From Sorangium aterium (lineage in GTDB: Bacteria; Myxococcota_A; Polyangia; Polyangiales; Polyangiaceae), in contig NZ_JAQNDK010000001.1 of NCBI RefSeq assembly GCF_028368935.1, positions 3,658,001 to 3,722,000 of the forward strand: DNA of 64,000 bases, written 5' to 3'. Shown here piece by piece: positions 1 through 11,860 of the stretch (position 1 is its first letter; each line of letters opens with the position of its first letter). Position numbers and translations under genes: made by a program. The notes beneath the pieces are model-generated. The model was not told the DNA's origin, ran no database searches, and worked only from the letters and a program-made list of their open reading frames with translations.

Positions 1-610
1 GCACCTGCGTGCCAGGCACGTACTCGAGCGGCGACTCCGCCATGCGCTGCCAGACGCGCTCGCAGTCCGGATCGTCCAGGAACTGGCTGTCCAGCGGCAA
101 GCCGGCCGTGTACCGGAGCATGTCGCGCACCTTGATGGCCTGCTTGCCGTTGGCCGCGAACTCCGGGATGAAGTCGGCCACCCGATCGTTCAGCCGAAGC
201 ACGCCGTCCTGCGCGAGGATCACCGCCGACGTCGCCGTCGCGAGGACCTTGGTGATGGAGAGCAGGTCGAACAGCGTGTCGAGCGTCATCGGCTCGTCCG
301 CGCCGCGGACCCGGGAGCCGAACGCCCGGTGCCCGACGATCCTCCCGCGCCGCGCTACCAGGGCGACAGCGCCCGGGAACAGGCCGTCGGTCACCCGGCG
401 CTGGATGCGCGCGAAGACGTCCTCGAGGCGCTCCGAGCACAGGCCGACGCCCTCGGGCCGCCCAGGGACGAGGTGCTCGTACGTCGTCTGCGCGTACGCC
501 TCAGCCACCTTGGTCGACAGGAACGCCGGCGCGAACGCGGCCACCGCCGCCGTACGGCCCAGCCCCTGGAGTAGGCGCCTGCGATTGAAAGATCCATGCT
601 CGGTGCACAT
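1..610 (-). CDS. Tat-exported serine hydrolase, class C beta-lactamase family (partial)
   Basis: The gene reads leftwards and runs off the window, so only about 203 N-terminal residues are visible. It opens with a twin-arginine signal (NRRRLLQGLG, residues 9-18) followed by an Ala-rich hydrophobic stretch, so export in folded form is likely. The nucleophile motif SITK lies at residues 118-121, in the place of the SxxK of class C beta-lactamases, DD-peptidases and related esterases. The Tyr and Lys/His motifs of this fold would lie beyond the edge. Members hydrolyse beta-lactams, D-amino-acid peptides or esters, and the substrate cannot be told here. The start ATG at 608-610 places the Tat motif correctly. 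It is divergent from the sigma-54 activator at 938, with two palindromes between them. Confidence 0.85.
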   Translation of the reverse strand, partial: MCTEHGSFNRRRLLQGLGRTAAVAAFAPAFLSTKVAEAYAQTTYEHLVPGRPEGVGLCSERLEDVFARIQRRVTDGLFPGAVALVARRGRIVGHRAFGSRVRGADEPMTLDTLFDLLSITKVLATATSAVILAQDGVLRLNDRVADFIPEFAANGKQAIKVRDMLRYTAGLPLDSQFLDDPDCERVWQRMAESPLEYVPGTQV

Positions 611-806
611 GCTCGCTCCTGATCCGTGATCCGTAGGGGGCGGGTCGTGCCGCTGCAGAGCCCGCTCGGGCGCGCCTTCGCGCGCCTTCGCTGAGGTCGC
701 CATCGACGCTCGCGAACGCCCGAATTCCTGGACAGCAGGAGGCGTGCCGAGCAGCGTCCCCGACGGTTCGCGGCGCCGCGCCGCGAGAGCTCCAGCGGAC
801 GGTGCG

Positions 807-834
807 CCGATCGTGCACCCGCCTGCACGATCGG
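807..834. promoter_or_regulatory. Perfect 11-bp inverted repeat, candidate operator
   Basis: CCGATCGTGCA at 807-817 is matched exactly by its inverted copy TGCACGATCGG at 824-834, with the 6-bp spacer CCCGCC. It lies in the 327-bp gap between the divergent hydrolase and the FHA/sigma-54 activator. Half-sites of this size suit a dimeric HTH protein. Which protein binds is unknown. The Fis-type domain of the neighbouring activator is one candidate. Confidence 0.5.
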
Positions 835-873
835 CCGCGTGATCACCCGCACGGCCCCATCGCTCTGCACGGT

Positions 874-892
874 TTTGCATGATTCGTGCAAA
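874..892. promoter_or_regulatory. Second inverted repeat, TTTGCA-N7-TGCAAA
   Basis: TTTGCA (874-879) and TGCAAA (887-892) flank TGATTCG. The TGCAYGAT core resembles the half-site of the palindrome 40 bp upstream (TGCACGATCGG), and a further TGCAC occurs at 866-870. It ends about 45 bp before the activator start at 938. Repeated related half-sites suggest an enhancer or autoregulatory region. Nothing else is recognised in this gap. Confidence 0.4.
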
Positions 893-937
893 CCAACGCC
901 AAACCGGCGCACGGCGGCGCGCGGCGCCGCGTAGGAT

Positions 938-2593
<1,656 letters not shown>

Positions 2594-2654
2594 GCGGCGG
2601 GACGCTGGCCGCGAGACGATGTTGGTGCCGGACGACTCCTGGGGACGAATCCAG

Positions 2655-2794
2655 CAGCCAGAGCGACAGACGGGTTGAACCCACCGGACACGAGCAGAGT
2701 CTCGAACCGCCAAGCGCGCCACGGACGCCAAGAAGCGGACACGATTCGGGACGTCCGTGGCGGTTCATTTCACGCCAGATCGACGTGATCGGTG
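2655..2794. repeat. Dispersed palindromic repeat family 1, copy A
   Basis: This is about 140 bp, in the reverse orientation relative to copies B (15911-16050) and C (54361-54508). Shared blocks are the GATCACGT-GATC end, the GAACCGCCA/TGGCGGTT hairpin arms with internal GACGCCAAG/CTTGGCGTC, and a GGTTNAACCCR-CTGTCGC end. The arms would fold into one long GC-rich stem, so it may also act as a terminator after the sigma-54 activator. The rest of the gap from 2594 to 3054 holds nothing I recognise. Confidence 0.75.
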
Positions 2795-3054
2795 CCCCAG
2801 CTCCGCACGTGTGGCGCAGGCCTATCTCATCGGCACCAGCGGTAACCACGGTTTCCTCCTGTGGAGGAGGACCTGACGGCGCTCACCAGCTACCGCTCGA
2901 GCGAGCACGGCATCCTCGGCGACCGCCCCTCGCTCGAGGTGTGCTTCTACTGACCGTCTCCTGACCCCGGCCGCTTCCGCCGCGTCGCGGGCCCGCCGGT
3001 TGAATGGGGCGAACCGCGGCGGCATCAGAGCCGCGTGCTAGCCCCGGAGGCCCC

Positions 3055-4953
<1,899 letters not shown>

Positions 4954-5003
4954 GCACCGAAAACGCCGAGGTGGGCCCGTATCCGAAGCGGGTGACCGCC
5001 GCT

Positions 5004-6008
5004 CTAGAGGTTGCGGATCCAGGTGCGGAGGACGGCCAACCCGGCCTCGTCCACGATCTCGGTCCCGAGGGGCGGCATCGAAGGCCAGCCCGGATCGCGT
5101 CTCCGGGCGCGATCCACCACGTCGCTGCCGTCGGGATCGCCCCGGTTGATCACCAGGCCGACGGCGGTGCGGTAGGTGGCCGTCGACTCGACGGACGCGA
5201 GCTCGCCGACCCGGAGCGTGAAATCGAACCTGCGCTCCGGGTCATAGCAGCGCGCGCCGTCGCTCTTCGGGCGGCTCCGGTTGTGGCAGTGGCTGCAGTT
5301 CGCGTGCAGCCAGCCAAGGGCATCGCGCGTCACCGCGTCTCCGGGCAGCTGGATCGGCCGGGGCGGAGGATCCGACAGCATCCCGCGGGCGACGACCTCG
5401 TCGAGGTCGACCTCGCCCCGGCTCGTGGCGAGCTGGATCGCGGAGAAGCCGAGCACGCGGCTCCTGGTCCCGCCGTGGCAGCCCATGCACTCGGCCGCCG
5501 CGGGCACGTCGTGCGGCGTCCCGCGCGCGTCCGCGGCGCCGCCGGGCGTCGCTAGCGCGTCGGTCCCGTCGGCGTTCCAGACGTAGGCGACCGAGGCCCA
5601 GTCCTCGGGGGCGGGGCCCACCTTGGCGAGCACGCGGGTCTCGACGAGCGCCCCATCCCTCCGGAACTCCTTCCACAGGCGGGTCCCGTCGGGGAACTGC
5701 CATGCATCCTGATCGCCGGTGTCGATCTGCGCGCCGGGCGGCAGCCGGATGAACCGCTGCTTCTCGGCGCCGTCGCTCCAGAGCGCGAACCCGGGCTCGT
5801 AGGCCACCACGTCGCTCGCCACCGCGCGCGCGGCGATGTCAGCGTAGAGGCCAGTCTCCGACAGCGCCGCGGGCAGCTCGGCCTGGCGCTCTGGATCGGG
5901 CGGATCGCACTCGTGGAAGTCGTCGCAGCCGGCGGCGGCGAGGCCGGCGACGGCGAGCCAGAGCAGGGCGGAACCAGCGCGGGTCGGGCGCCTCTCGCGG
6001 GTGGACAT
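5004..6008 (-). CDS. Lipoprotein with two c-type haem-binding motifs
   Basis: The start ATG at 6006-6008 gives a short basic N-terminus and a lipobox ending LAAAGC (Cys28), so it should be a membrane-anchored periplasmic lipoprotein. Two c-type haem sites are visible, CMGCH at 174-178 and CSHCH at 238-242. The sequence between them resembles uncharacterised myxobacterial and Shewanella cytochrome-like proteins. The role is probably electron transfer or oxidation of a small molecule in the periplasm. An upstream in-frame ATG at 6038 would overlap the LysR operator and is less likely. It is divergent from the LysR gene with only 63 bp between starts, so LysR may control it. Confidence 0.8.
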   Translation of the reverse strand: MSTRERRPTRAGSALLWLAVAGLAAAGCDDFHECDPPDPERQAELPAALSETGLYADIAARAVASDVVAYEPGFALWSDGAEKQRFIRLPPGAQIDTGDQDAWQFPDGTRLWKEFRRDGALVETRVLAKVGPAPEDWASVAYVWNADGTDALATPGGAADARGTPHDVPAAAECMGCHGGTRSRVLGFSAIQLATSRGEVDLDEVVARGMLSDPPPRPIQLPGDAVTRDALGWLHANCSHCHNRSRPKSDGARCYDPERRFDFTLRVGELASVESTATYRTAVGLVINRGDPDGSDVVDRARRRDPGWPSMPPLGTEIVDEAGLAVLRTWIRNL

Positions 6009-6053
6009 GGCCGTATCTAGACAGAGGCCATGTGCCATCTCCAGTGATGGTTC

Positions 6054-6070
6054 GTGATACAGAATATCAC
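6054..6070. promoter_or_regulatory. LysR-type operator, GTGATA-N5-TATCAC
   Basis: GTGATA (6054-6059) and TATCAC (6065-6070) form a perfect palindrome around CAGAA and contain the T-N11-A pattern of LysR sites. It ends one base before the preferred LysR start at 6072 and lies 46 bp upstream of the divergent cytochrome start. Binding there would block translation-start-proximal transcription of lysR while being placed to act on the cytochrome gene. Confidence 0.55.
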
Positions 6071-6071
6071 C

Positions 6072-7067
6072 ATGGTGAATCTATCGACCATCGACCTCAA
6101 CCTGCTCCACGTCCTCGCGGTCACGCTCGAGGAGCGCAGCGCGACGCGCGCCGCGCGCCGGCTGGGCGTCACGCAGTCGGCGGTCTCGAACGCGCTCGCC
6201 AGGGCCCGCGAGCTGCTCGGCGATCCGCTGCTCGTCCGCGATGGCCGCGGCATGGCGCCGACGCCGGCGGCGGACGAGCTGCTGCCGGAGCTCGCGGCGG
6301 CGATGGGCCAGCTGCGGTCGATGATCGAGCACCGGCGGGTGTTCGACCCGCGCTCGTCGACCCGGGAGCTCACGCTCGCCTGCGCCGACAACTCGCAGAT
6401 CGCGGACGTGCCGCCCGTCGCGGCGGCGCTCGCGCGGGAGATGCCGCTCGCGCGGCTCCGCGTGGTGAGCATCGATTACCTGGTGGCGTCGGGGGGCATG
6501 TCCGCGGGCGGGCTCGACGCGGCGATCGGGGTGCACAAGCGCAACCCTGGGCTGCGCGTCGCGCCGCTCTACCGGGATCCGACCGTGGGGGTCGTCCGCC
6601 ACGATCACCCGATCGTGGGCCAGCGTCTGACGCGGGGCTCCTTCCCGCGGCTCGGCTTCATCGACGTGCACATCCCGCTAGGCCGTCCGGGTCGTGGTCA
6701 CGCCATGGTCGAGCAGGCCCTCCGCGCGCAGGGCCTGGTCCGCCGGATCGCCCTGGTGGTCCCTGGTTTCGCGGCCGCGACGATGGCGGCAGCGGCCAGC
6801 GACCTGGTGGCGTTCATGCCTCGCCGCGTCGCCGTGGCGCTCGGGTCGCACCTCCCAGTCCGGATCGTCGAGCTGCCCGTGAAGGACCTCGGGCACGAGA
6901 TCTCGCTCGCGTGGCATGAGCGGACGCACAAGGACCCGGCGGCCGCCTGTTTGCGGAAGGTCATCATGGAGACCTTGCGTGCGGCTGGCGGCGGCGGCTG
7001 CGACGAGGCCCCGCAGAGGAAGCGGCAGCAGCGCCGCCACGATGGCGGGGGATCAGGCGGTCATTGA
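6072..7067 (+). CDS. LysR-family transcriptional regulator
   Basis: The 331-residue protein begins with the LysR winged helix-turn-helix (residues 6-65, with ATRAARRLGVTQSAVSNAL as recognition region), followed by a substrate-binding domain with the PLYRD and HDHP stretches typical of the NodD/LysR branch. ATG 6072 is preferred over GTG 6054 because the latter overlaps the palindromic operator. It sits divergently beside the haem lipoprotein gene, its most likely target. The C-terminus carries a basic tail (RKRQQRRH) that is unusual for the family. The inducer is unknown. Confidence 0.88.
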   Translation: MVNLSTIDLNLLHVLAVTLEERSATRAARRLGVTQSAVSNALARARELLGDPLLVRDGRGMAPTPAADELLPELAAAMGQLRSMIEHRRVFDPRSSTRELTLACADNSQIADVPPVAAALAREMPLARLRVVSIDYLVASGGMSAGGLDAAIGVHKRNPGLRVAPLYRDPTVGVVRHDHPIVGQRLTRGSFPRLGFIDVHIPLGRPGRGHAMVEQALRAQGLVRRIALVVPGFAAATMAAAASDLVAFMPRRVAVALGSHLPVRIVELPVKDLGHEISLAWHERTHKDPAAACLRKVIMETLRAAGGGGCDEAPQRKRQQRRHDGGGSGGH

Positions 7068-7202
7068 CCGAAGCCATCGTCCTTCTCGGCGATGTCGTTC
7101 ACGCCGTCGTTGCCCTGGCCGATCGACTGCGCGGCTGAAAAATGCTGCTGGGTGTCGCCGCGGACCGTCGCGAGCGTCCGGGGTCGTGAGGCCCGGCTGG
7201 CC

Positions 7203-7931
7203 TCAAGAGGGGGCGTTGACCTCGAAGTTCCAGATCGTGTAAGGACCGACGGCATCTTCGCTGGCAGCCTTGAAGAACACATGGCTCGAGTAATCCATGA
7301 ACAGCGTGTGGATCGTGTTTGCCGCCAGGGATTCATAGACGAACCACTGCCCGTCGCTGATCCTGCGGTACCAGAGCTGAATGGGCATGTCCCCCACGGT
7401 GATGGTCGACATCCTGAACGGCTGCGGAAAGCGCTCGTTGGTCCCGTTCCAGACCTTGATCCACTGGTCCGCGACGTGGGACTGGAGCTTGCGCGGCTCC
7501 GCCGGCCAGTTCGGTATTCCGCACGCACCGCCGATCAGCTTCGCGGTCCCCGGCCCTTGGCCGTCGCCGGGGTCGACGAAGCCACACCCCGTGAAGCCCG
7601 GGTTGGTGAAGGACAGGTGGTAGTGACCGTACCCCGATCCGTCCTCCACGTTGATGTAATTGGTGCCCTGCTGCATGCCCTCGCAATACTGGCGATACGT
7701 CCAGCACGAGCCCTCCGCTTCCTCGCAGGGAACGAGGTAGCCGTCCGCGTACCCCGTCTCATACGTGAACGTCGCCCTCGCGTCGGCCCACATGCCGTTC
7801 AGCGCATCGAAATCGTCGAAGCCGACGAAGCAGCTCAAAGCCGCCCTGGCAGGGCTGGCCGACAGCATCGCGCCGAGCGCCATGGAGGCGGCCACCGCGC
7901 CGCGCAGCAACGTTCGAACCGTGGTGTTCAT
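7203..7931 (-). CDS. Secreted protein of unknown function
   Basis: The gene encodes 242 residues starting at the ATG at 7929-7931, which gives a clean signal peptide (about 29 residues, ending ASPARA). The mature part is rich in aromatic residues and has several cysteines (CEEAEGSC, YCEGMQQG, GACG) likely to form disulfides. I recognise no family motif. An upstream in-frame extension to 8264 is Arg-rich and does not look like protein. It stands alone, with a long non-coding stretch upstream that contains a triple 34-bp repeat which might regulate it. Confidence 0.7.
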   Translation of the reverse strand: MNTTVRTLLRGAVAASMALGAMLSASPARAALSCFVGFDDFDALNGMWADARATFTYETGYADGYLVPCEEAEGSCWTYRQYCEGMQQGTNYINVEDGSGYGHYHLSFTNPGFTGCGFVDPGDGQGPGTAKLIGGACGIPNWPAEPRKLQSHVADQWIKVWNGTNERFPQPFRMSTITVGDMPIQLWYRRISDGQWFVYESLAANTIHTLFMDYSSHVFFKAASEDAVGPYTIWNFEVNAPS

Positions 7932-8272
7932 GGGTCTCTCCGGTCTCTCTTGTTCGGGTTGGTTTCTCACGGCGCGGCCATGAGCTCGTCGAGCTCGCGC
8001 AGCGCCGGCGAAAGGAAAGGCGTTCGCTCCCGCCGTTATCCCGGCTGAGGCGGCGCGACTCTGGTGCCCTGCACCGCCCGGGAGCCCCGTAGAGCAACGC
8101 GCATACCAGGAGGAAGCGCGCTTCTCTCCGCCGCCGTCTCCGCGCCGGAGCGAGTCCCTGTCCCCCGCGGGGACGCGGCGATTCCAGCCGAATGGCGCTC
8201 GTCGACGGCGCGGGAGCCCTGACCTTCGCGAGCGGCGAAGGCCACCGCGGGCCGCGCGCGTCATGCAGACGG

Positions 8273-8370
8273 CCGTGACATGTCACGCTTGCTCGTCACG
8301 GTGCGACCGTGACATGTCACGCTTGCTCGTCACGGTGCGACCGTGACATGTCACGCTTGCTCGTCACGGT
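8273..8370. repeat. Three tandem 34-bp units, each with a GTGACATGTCAC palindrome
   Basis: Units start at 8273, 8307 and 8341 and are essentially identical; the third lacks only the last four bases. Each holds a perfect 12-bp palindrome GTGACATGTCAC and, further on, CGTCACGG, which pairs with CCGTGACA at the unit start. There is no spacer variation, so it is not a CRISPR. It resembles an array of binding sites. The unit length is about three helical turns, which would place bound dimers on one face of the DNA. It lies 340 bp upstream of the secreted protein (minus strand) and 430 bp upstream of the inhibitor-like gene (plus strand). Confidence 0.75.
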
Positions 8371-8803
8371 GGGGCCGGAGGCTAGCTCGCCGAGACTGCA
8401 CCGCCTCCAGCCCCCTGATCCTACCTGGCAGCTCTGCCTTCTCCCGGTTTGAGCGCGCGGTCGGCCCACGCACCGGGAATCGAAGAAGCGCGCCAAGTCG
8501 AGGTCCACGATGCGATGCTTGCGACGGAGCAGTCAGAGCTCTCCGCGCCCTGCGGCCTCGATCGACGAGAACGTGTGCCTCGCGTGCCGCCCATGCAACG
8601 AGTTCGAGGCAGGCGCCACAAGAACTTCCATGTCGATGAAGCCGCCATCCGGGATGGATGAAAGATTCCAGGCACATGCGAGCCCGCGTGGTTCTTATGC
8701 TAAATCATGTTAACAACAGTCGAAGACGGGGATGCGTGAATAGCCTCCGGTGCTAGGTCCCTCCGCAGTACCTGCCCATGGGTGGGCAGGAGGAGGAAAC
8801 CAC
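8371..8803. other. Non-coding stretch, no convincing gene
   Basis: Neither strand gives a frame that reads as a protein. One minus-strand frame contains DLDLARFFD near 8485-8511, reminiscent of group II intron reverse transcriptases, but flanking residues do not match. A small hairpin TGCCCATGGGTGGGCA lies at 8773-8788 just before the ribosome binding site of the next gene. Confidence 0.5.
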
Positions 8804-9220
8804 ATGCACTTGCTCCAGCACGTTCAGAAGCTCCGTCGTTTCACTCCGTCCCGCTCCCTGGGCTTGCGTGCCCTGGTGGGCGTCGGCCTCCTCGCGGGGG
8901 CAGGCCTGCTGCTCCCCGAGGTGGCCTCGGCGCAGGAGGACCCCATTCCCTGCCCGTTCGACAACGTCCTCTGCCTGTTCGAGGAGGAGGGCTACGGCGG
9001 GGAAATCTTCAACGTCCGGGCGCTGAACCCGCAGGTGGGCACGTGCGTCAACCTTCCGGAGCACGGCTGGGAGGGAAGGGCACATTCTGCCTACAACACC
9101 AACGGCGCCGGCGCCGCGATCTTCCAGAACGAGAACTGCATCGGCTACCCGTACCCCGTCTACGGCGAGAGCGGCCTGAGCCCGCTGCCGTTCGTTCCCA
9201 AGAGCGTCTACGTCTTCTGA
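8804..9220 (+). CDS. Secreted peptidase-inhibitor I36 / beta-gamma-crystallin-like protein
   Basis: The ATG at 8804 follows AGGAGGA. The 138-residue product has a long signal peptide (cleavage near residue 43, VASA/QED) and a mature domain of about 95 residues. Spacing of the cysteines (CPFDNVLCLF, TCVNLPEHGW, NENCIGYPYPV) and the YGGEIFNV/Asn-Asn pattern match the small beta-sandwich of peptidase inhibitor family I36 and beta/gamma-crystallins. It probably acts outside the cell, as a protease inhibitor or structural protein. The gene stands alone. Confidence 0.65.
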   Translation: MHLLQHVQKLRRFTPSRSLGLRALVGVGLLAGAGLLLPEVASAQEDPIPCPFDNVLCLFEEEGYGGEIFNVRALNPQVGTCVNLPEHGWEGRAHSAYNTNGAGAAIFQNENCIGYPYPVYGESGLSPLPFVPKSVYVF

Positions 9221-9238
9221 CGCGATGATCGGGCGAAA

Positions 9239-9263
9239 GGCGATGGGCAGCGCGGCCATCGCC
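9239..9263. terminator. GC-rich hairpin between convergent genes
   Basis: GGCGATGG (9239-9246) pairs exactly with CCATCGCC (9256-9263) around a 9-base loop, 18 bp after the stop of the inhibitor-like gene. There is no T-run, so termination is only likely, not shown. Nothing else is recognised up to 9457. Confidence 0.4.
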
Positions 9264-9457
9264 TGGAGGCCGGGACGAGCCGGCCGGATCACAAAAAGCA
9301 GAACCGCGCGGGCCACCAACGCGGGCTGGCGCTCGGGGATGCGCGGGGCACGAAGAGGCCCAAGAACGAGGGCGCCGCTGTCATCCCCGACGGGTGACGG
9401 GCTCTTCGGTGGGCGGGAGGGGCGTGGCGGCGCGGGGGCGCGGCGCCACGGCCGCGC

Positions 9458-11047
9458 TCAGTACATCAGGTTGCCCTGGCCGAGCACGAAGGTGATGTTC
9501 TGACCGAACTGGGCCCGGGCGGTCGTCACGCGCGCGGTCGCGTTCACGATGCGGTTGCGGCGCTCGACCGCCGAGCTCGCCGCGAGGCCCTGAGCGATCT
9601 CGGCGCGCGCGAGGTCGAGCTGCTGCGCCGCAGCGGGATACAGCGTCATCGGGGCCATCACCTCGATGGCGTCGTCGATCTCGACGCGGGCGAGCTCCAT
9701 CAGCTTCTGCTGCACGTCGGCGCGCGTGTTCGCGAACTGGTCGACGAGCACCCGCGCGGCGTCCAGCCGTTGCTTCGCGATGTCGGCGTTGAAGGCGGCG
9801 TTCAGCGCGCGCAGGAAGCGAGCGATGGCGTTCGCGTCGAGCGGCACGAGGTTGAGCGGCGTCCCGAAGCGCTGCTCGAGCTCCTGGGCGGCGGGAGAGA
9901 AGAGGAAGGGCGTCGAGGCGTAGAACGTGACGGCGTCGGTGAGGCCCGGATCCGCCTTGTCGTTGATCTGCAGGTTGTTGTGGAAGAAGGGCGGCGTGTC
10001 CGCGGCCTCGATGAGGGGCGGCGGGTTGAAGGTGCCGTTGCCGAACGAGTTGGGGAAGCCGATGCCCGTGGCGTCGAAGTTGGGCGCCGGCAGGTCTCGC
10101 CCGCCGAAGCCGCCGTCCGCGAGGAACTCGCCCCCGAAGCTGCCCCCGTTGAGCGGCGACCCCTTGGTGCGCGTGCCGGTGTCGAAGTTGCGGTTGTTGC
10201 CGGTGTCCTGGAAGTTCGCGCCAGCGTTGTGGTGGCACAAGTTGCAGCGGCCGCGGTTCGGGTCCATGAACGCTTGCCGGCCGTCCTCCGCCTCCGCGTC
10301 GAACAGGCGAACGCTCGCCAGATCGAGCTCGTTCAGCCGGCCCAGGCTGAGCTGGAAGGCCAGGGTCACGTCCTCTTCTTCCGGTGTCGGCAACCGGAAA
10401 TCGACGCCCGGCTCGCGGGCGAGGCGCTTGGGAAAGTGCTGGGTGATCGCGTCCTTGAGGAAGCCGCGCAGCGTGCCGTCGCTCGAGCCGTCCCCGCCCC
10501 AGCCGGTCCGCTCCGTGGGGGGATTGGTGGTGCCGTCCCCCGAATCCGCCCGGATGCTGGTGCTGAGCGAGAGGACGTGGTTCACCCCGCGCGAGACGAA
10601 CCGGTGCGTCGGATCGGCGAAGCCGTCCACATTCTCGAGGATGGCCGCGTCGTCCAGCAGATCCGATGTCTCGAGCTCGGCGAGCTCCGGCACCTGCCGG
10701 AACACGAAGAGCGGGTCATTGGGGTTGGTTTGGTCGAGGGCTTGGATGAACGGCACGTCGAGCGTCGTGTTGTTGGCCACGGGGTGGCAGGTGCCGCAGG
10801 TGCGGCCGTTGCCCTCGAACGTCTCGTGGAAGAAGACCCCCGCGCCCGCGCAGATGTCCTGCGAGACGAGCCCGGCGACCACGCGCGGATCCTGCGCGCA
10901 TTCAGCGAGCCGATCCGCCAGGGCGAGCGATTGCGAAGCTTCATCGAGGGGCTCCGGAATCTCGTCCTCTGCCTCCGAGCACCCCCCGGCGAACAGCGCC
11001 ATTCCGACCCCGCACGCGAGCAGCAGCCCCATCTTCGAGCGTCCCAT
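9458..11047 (-). CDS. Di-haem cytochrome-c-peroxidase-like lipoprotein
   Basis: The 529-residue protein has a lipoprotein signal (LFAGGC, Cys23) and two c-type haem motifs, CGTCH at 84-88 and CNLCH at 268-272. Spacing of about 180 residues between haems and the overall length resemble the MauG/cytochrome c peroxidase superfamily. The N-terminal half contains NPNDPLFVF and the RGVNHVLSLSTS stretch common to myxobacterial members. The C-terminal 80 residues are helical and Ala-rich. It should be anchored in the periplasm and act as an electron-transfer or peroxidase-type enzyme; the substrate is unknown. The start ATG is at 11045-11047. Upstream sequence is non-coding. Confidence 0.82.
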   Translation of the reverse strand: MGRSKMGLLLACGVGMALFAGGCSEAEDEIPEPLDEASQSLALADRLAECAQDPRVVAGLVSQDICAGAGVFFHETFEGNGRTCGTCHPVANNTTLDVPFIQALDQTNPNDPLFVFRQVPELAELETSDLLDDAAILENVDGFADPTHRFVSRGVNHVLSLSTSIRADSGDGTTNPPTERTGWGGDGSSDGTLRGFLKDAITQHFPKRLAREPGVDFRLPTPEEEDVTLAFQLSLGRLNELDLASVRLFDAEAEDGRQAFMDPNRGRCNLCHHNAGANFQDTGNNRNFDTGTRTKGSPLNGGSFGGEFLADGGFGGRDLPAPNFDATGIGFPNSFGNGTFNPPPLIEAADTPPFFHNNLQINDKADPGLTDAVTFYASTPFLFSPAAQELEQRFGTPLNLVPLDANAIARFLRALNAAFNADIAKQRLDAARVLVDQFANTRADVQQKLMELARVEIDDAIEVMAPMTLYPAAAQQLDLARAEIAQGLAASSAVERRNRIVNATARVTTARAQFGQNITFVLGQGNLMY

Positions 11048-11552
11048 CGAGCTTTCTCCGTTACAGGCGCAGCGCCCGGCCGTGGCGAGCGGCCACGAGC
11101 AGGAAAGCGGCGCGTTTCATCCACTCTTCAGCTGTGGTCGCGGAGCCATTCGAGCCGCCCGGCGGTGCGGCGTGGGCCTCGTGAGCCACGCCCCGGCGGG
11201 GAAACCGCCGGAGAGGCAGCCCTCGCCGCCCGGCGCGCGAGGCCGCGCGCTGGGGGCGTCAGGCGGTGCTAGGAGCGACCGCAGGCGAGCGATGATGTAG
11301 CTGAAGAAAAATGATGTTCAACGTTCGGCGCGGCGCAGGGCTCCATTTTTAAAGATTCTTTACAAACAGGCCCGGGAGGAGGCACGCGGGGGCGCGCGCC
11401 CGTGCGGTTCCCGCTGCGTGACGCCGGCGCCGACGCTCACCGCGCTGCCAGCCGCTTCTGTTTTCGCAGAGTGAAGCCGGCCCATGACGATGGGTCCGAG
11501 CCCAAGGACAGAGAGGTCCTGTGGCTCGTGATCGAGTGGCCGGCCTGAGCGC
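11048..11552. other. Non-coding stretch
   Basis: No frame on either strand reads as a conserved protein here. A T/A-rich patch at 11341-11365 is the only compositional break. The stretch separates the di-haem gene promoter from the GxxExxY fragment. Confidence 0.5.
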
Positions 11553-11747
11553 CACTTCGCCGACTTGGATCTCGTGGTGGATGGTCAGCTCGTCGTCGAG
11601 CTCAAGGCCATTGAGGGCATTGCCCCGATCCACGTTGCGCAGCTGCTGTCGTATCTCAAGGCGGCAAGACTTCGGCTTGGCCTCTTGATCACCTTCAAAG
11701 TGGCCTTCCTCCGTACCGGTGTCAGGCGTGTGGTTCATTCCCCGTAA
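11553..11747 (+). pseudogene. C-terminal fragment of a GxxExxY-family protein
   Basis: The frame reads HFADLDLVVDGQLVVELKAI, then PIHVAQLLSYLKAARLRLGL and a VRRVV ending. This is the C-terminal half of the small GxxExxY family (usual length about 125 residues), including the (D/E)LVVDG-VELKA core reminiscent of PD-(D/E)XK folds. The N-terminal half with the name-giving motif is missing and upstream sequence does not restore it, so this is a truncated remnant. A half copy of the dispersed palindromic repeat follows directly. From general recollection, GxxExxY genes often sit beside CGCCAAG-type repeats; a database search would test this. Confidence 0.7.
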
Positions 11748-11775
11748 ATTTGGCGTTCTTGGCGGTTCCTCTCTT
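11748..11775. repeat. Dispersed repeat family 1, half copy D
   Basis: TTGGCGTTCTTGGCGGTTC matches one arm of the hairpin in copies A-C; the partner arm is absent. It lies immediately after the GxxExxY fragment, which links that gene family to the repeat. Confidence 0.55.
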
Positions 11776-11860
11776 TCCTCGACGAACCTCCCGCGGTACT
11801 GCTAGATAGATAGCCGCCCTCTGGCAGCGGTCGGCTGGACAGCGGGCGTGTGCCGGCAGG

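Noticed and set aside
855-885. Possible sigma-54 promoter (TGCAC-N4-TTTGC) before the FHA activator
   Set aside because: The spacing is one base short and the GG of the -24 element is missing, so it fits a palindromic operator better.
8273-8370. CRISPR array
   Set aside because: The three units are directly adjacent, with no variable spacers, and there are no cas genes.
8380-8680. Group II intron reverse transcriptase fragment (DLDLARFFD)
   Set aside because: Only nine residues match and surrounding residues in all frames do not; chance in GC-rich DNA is likely.
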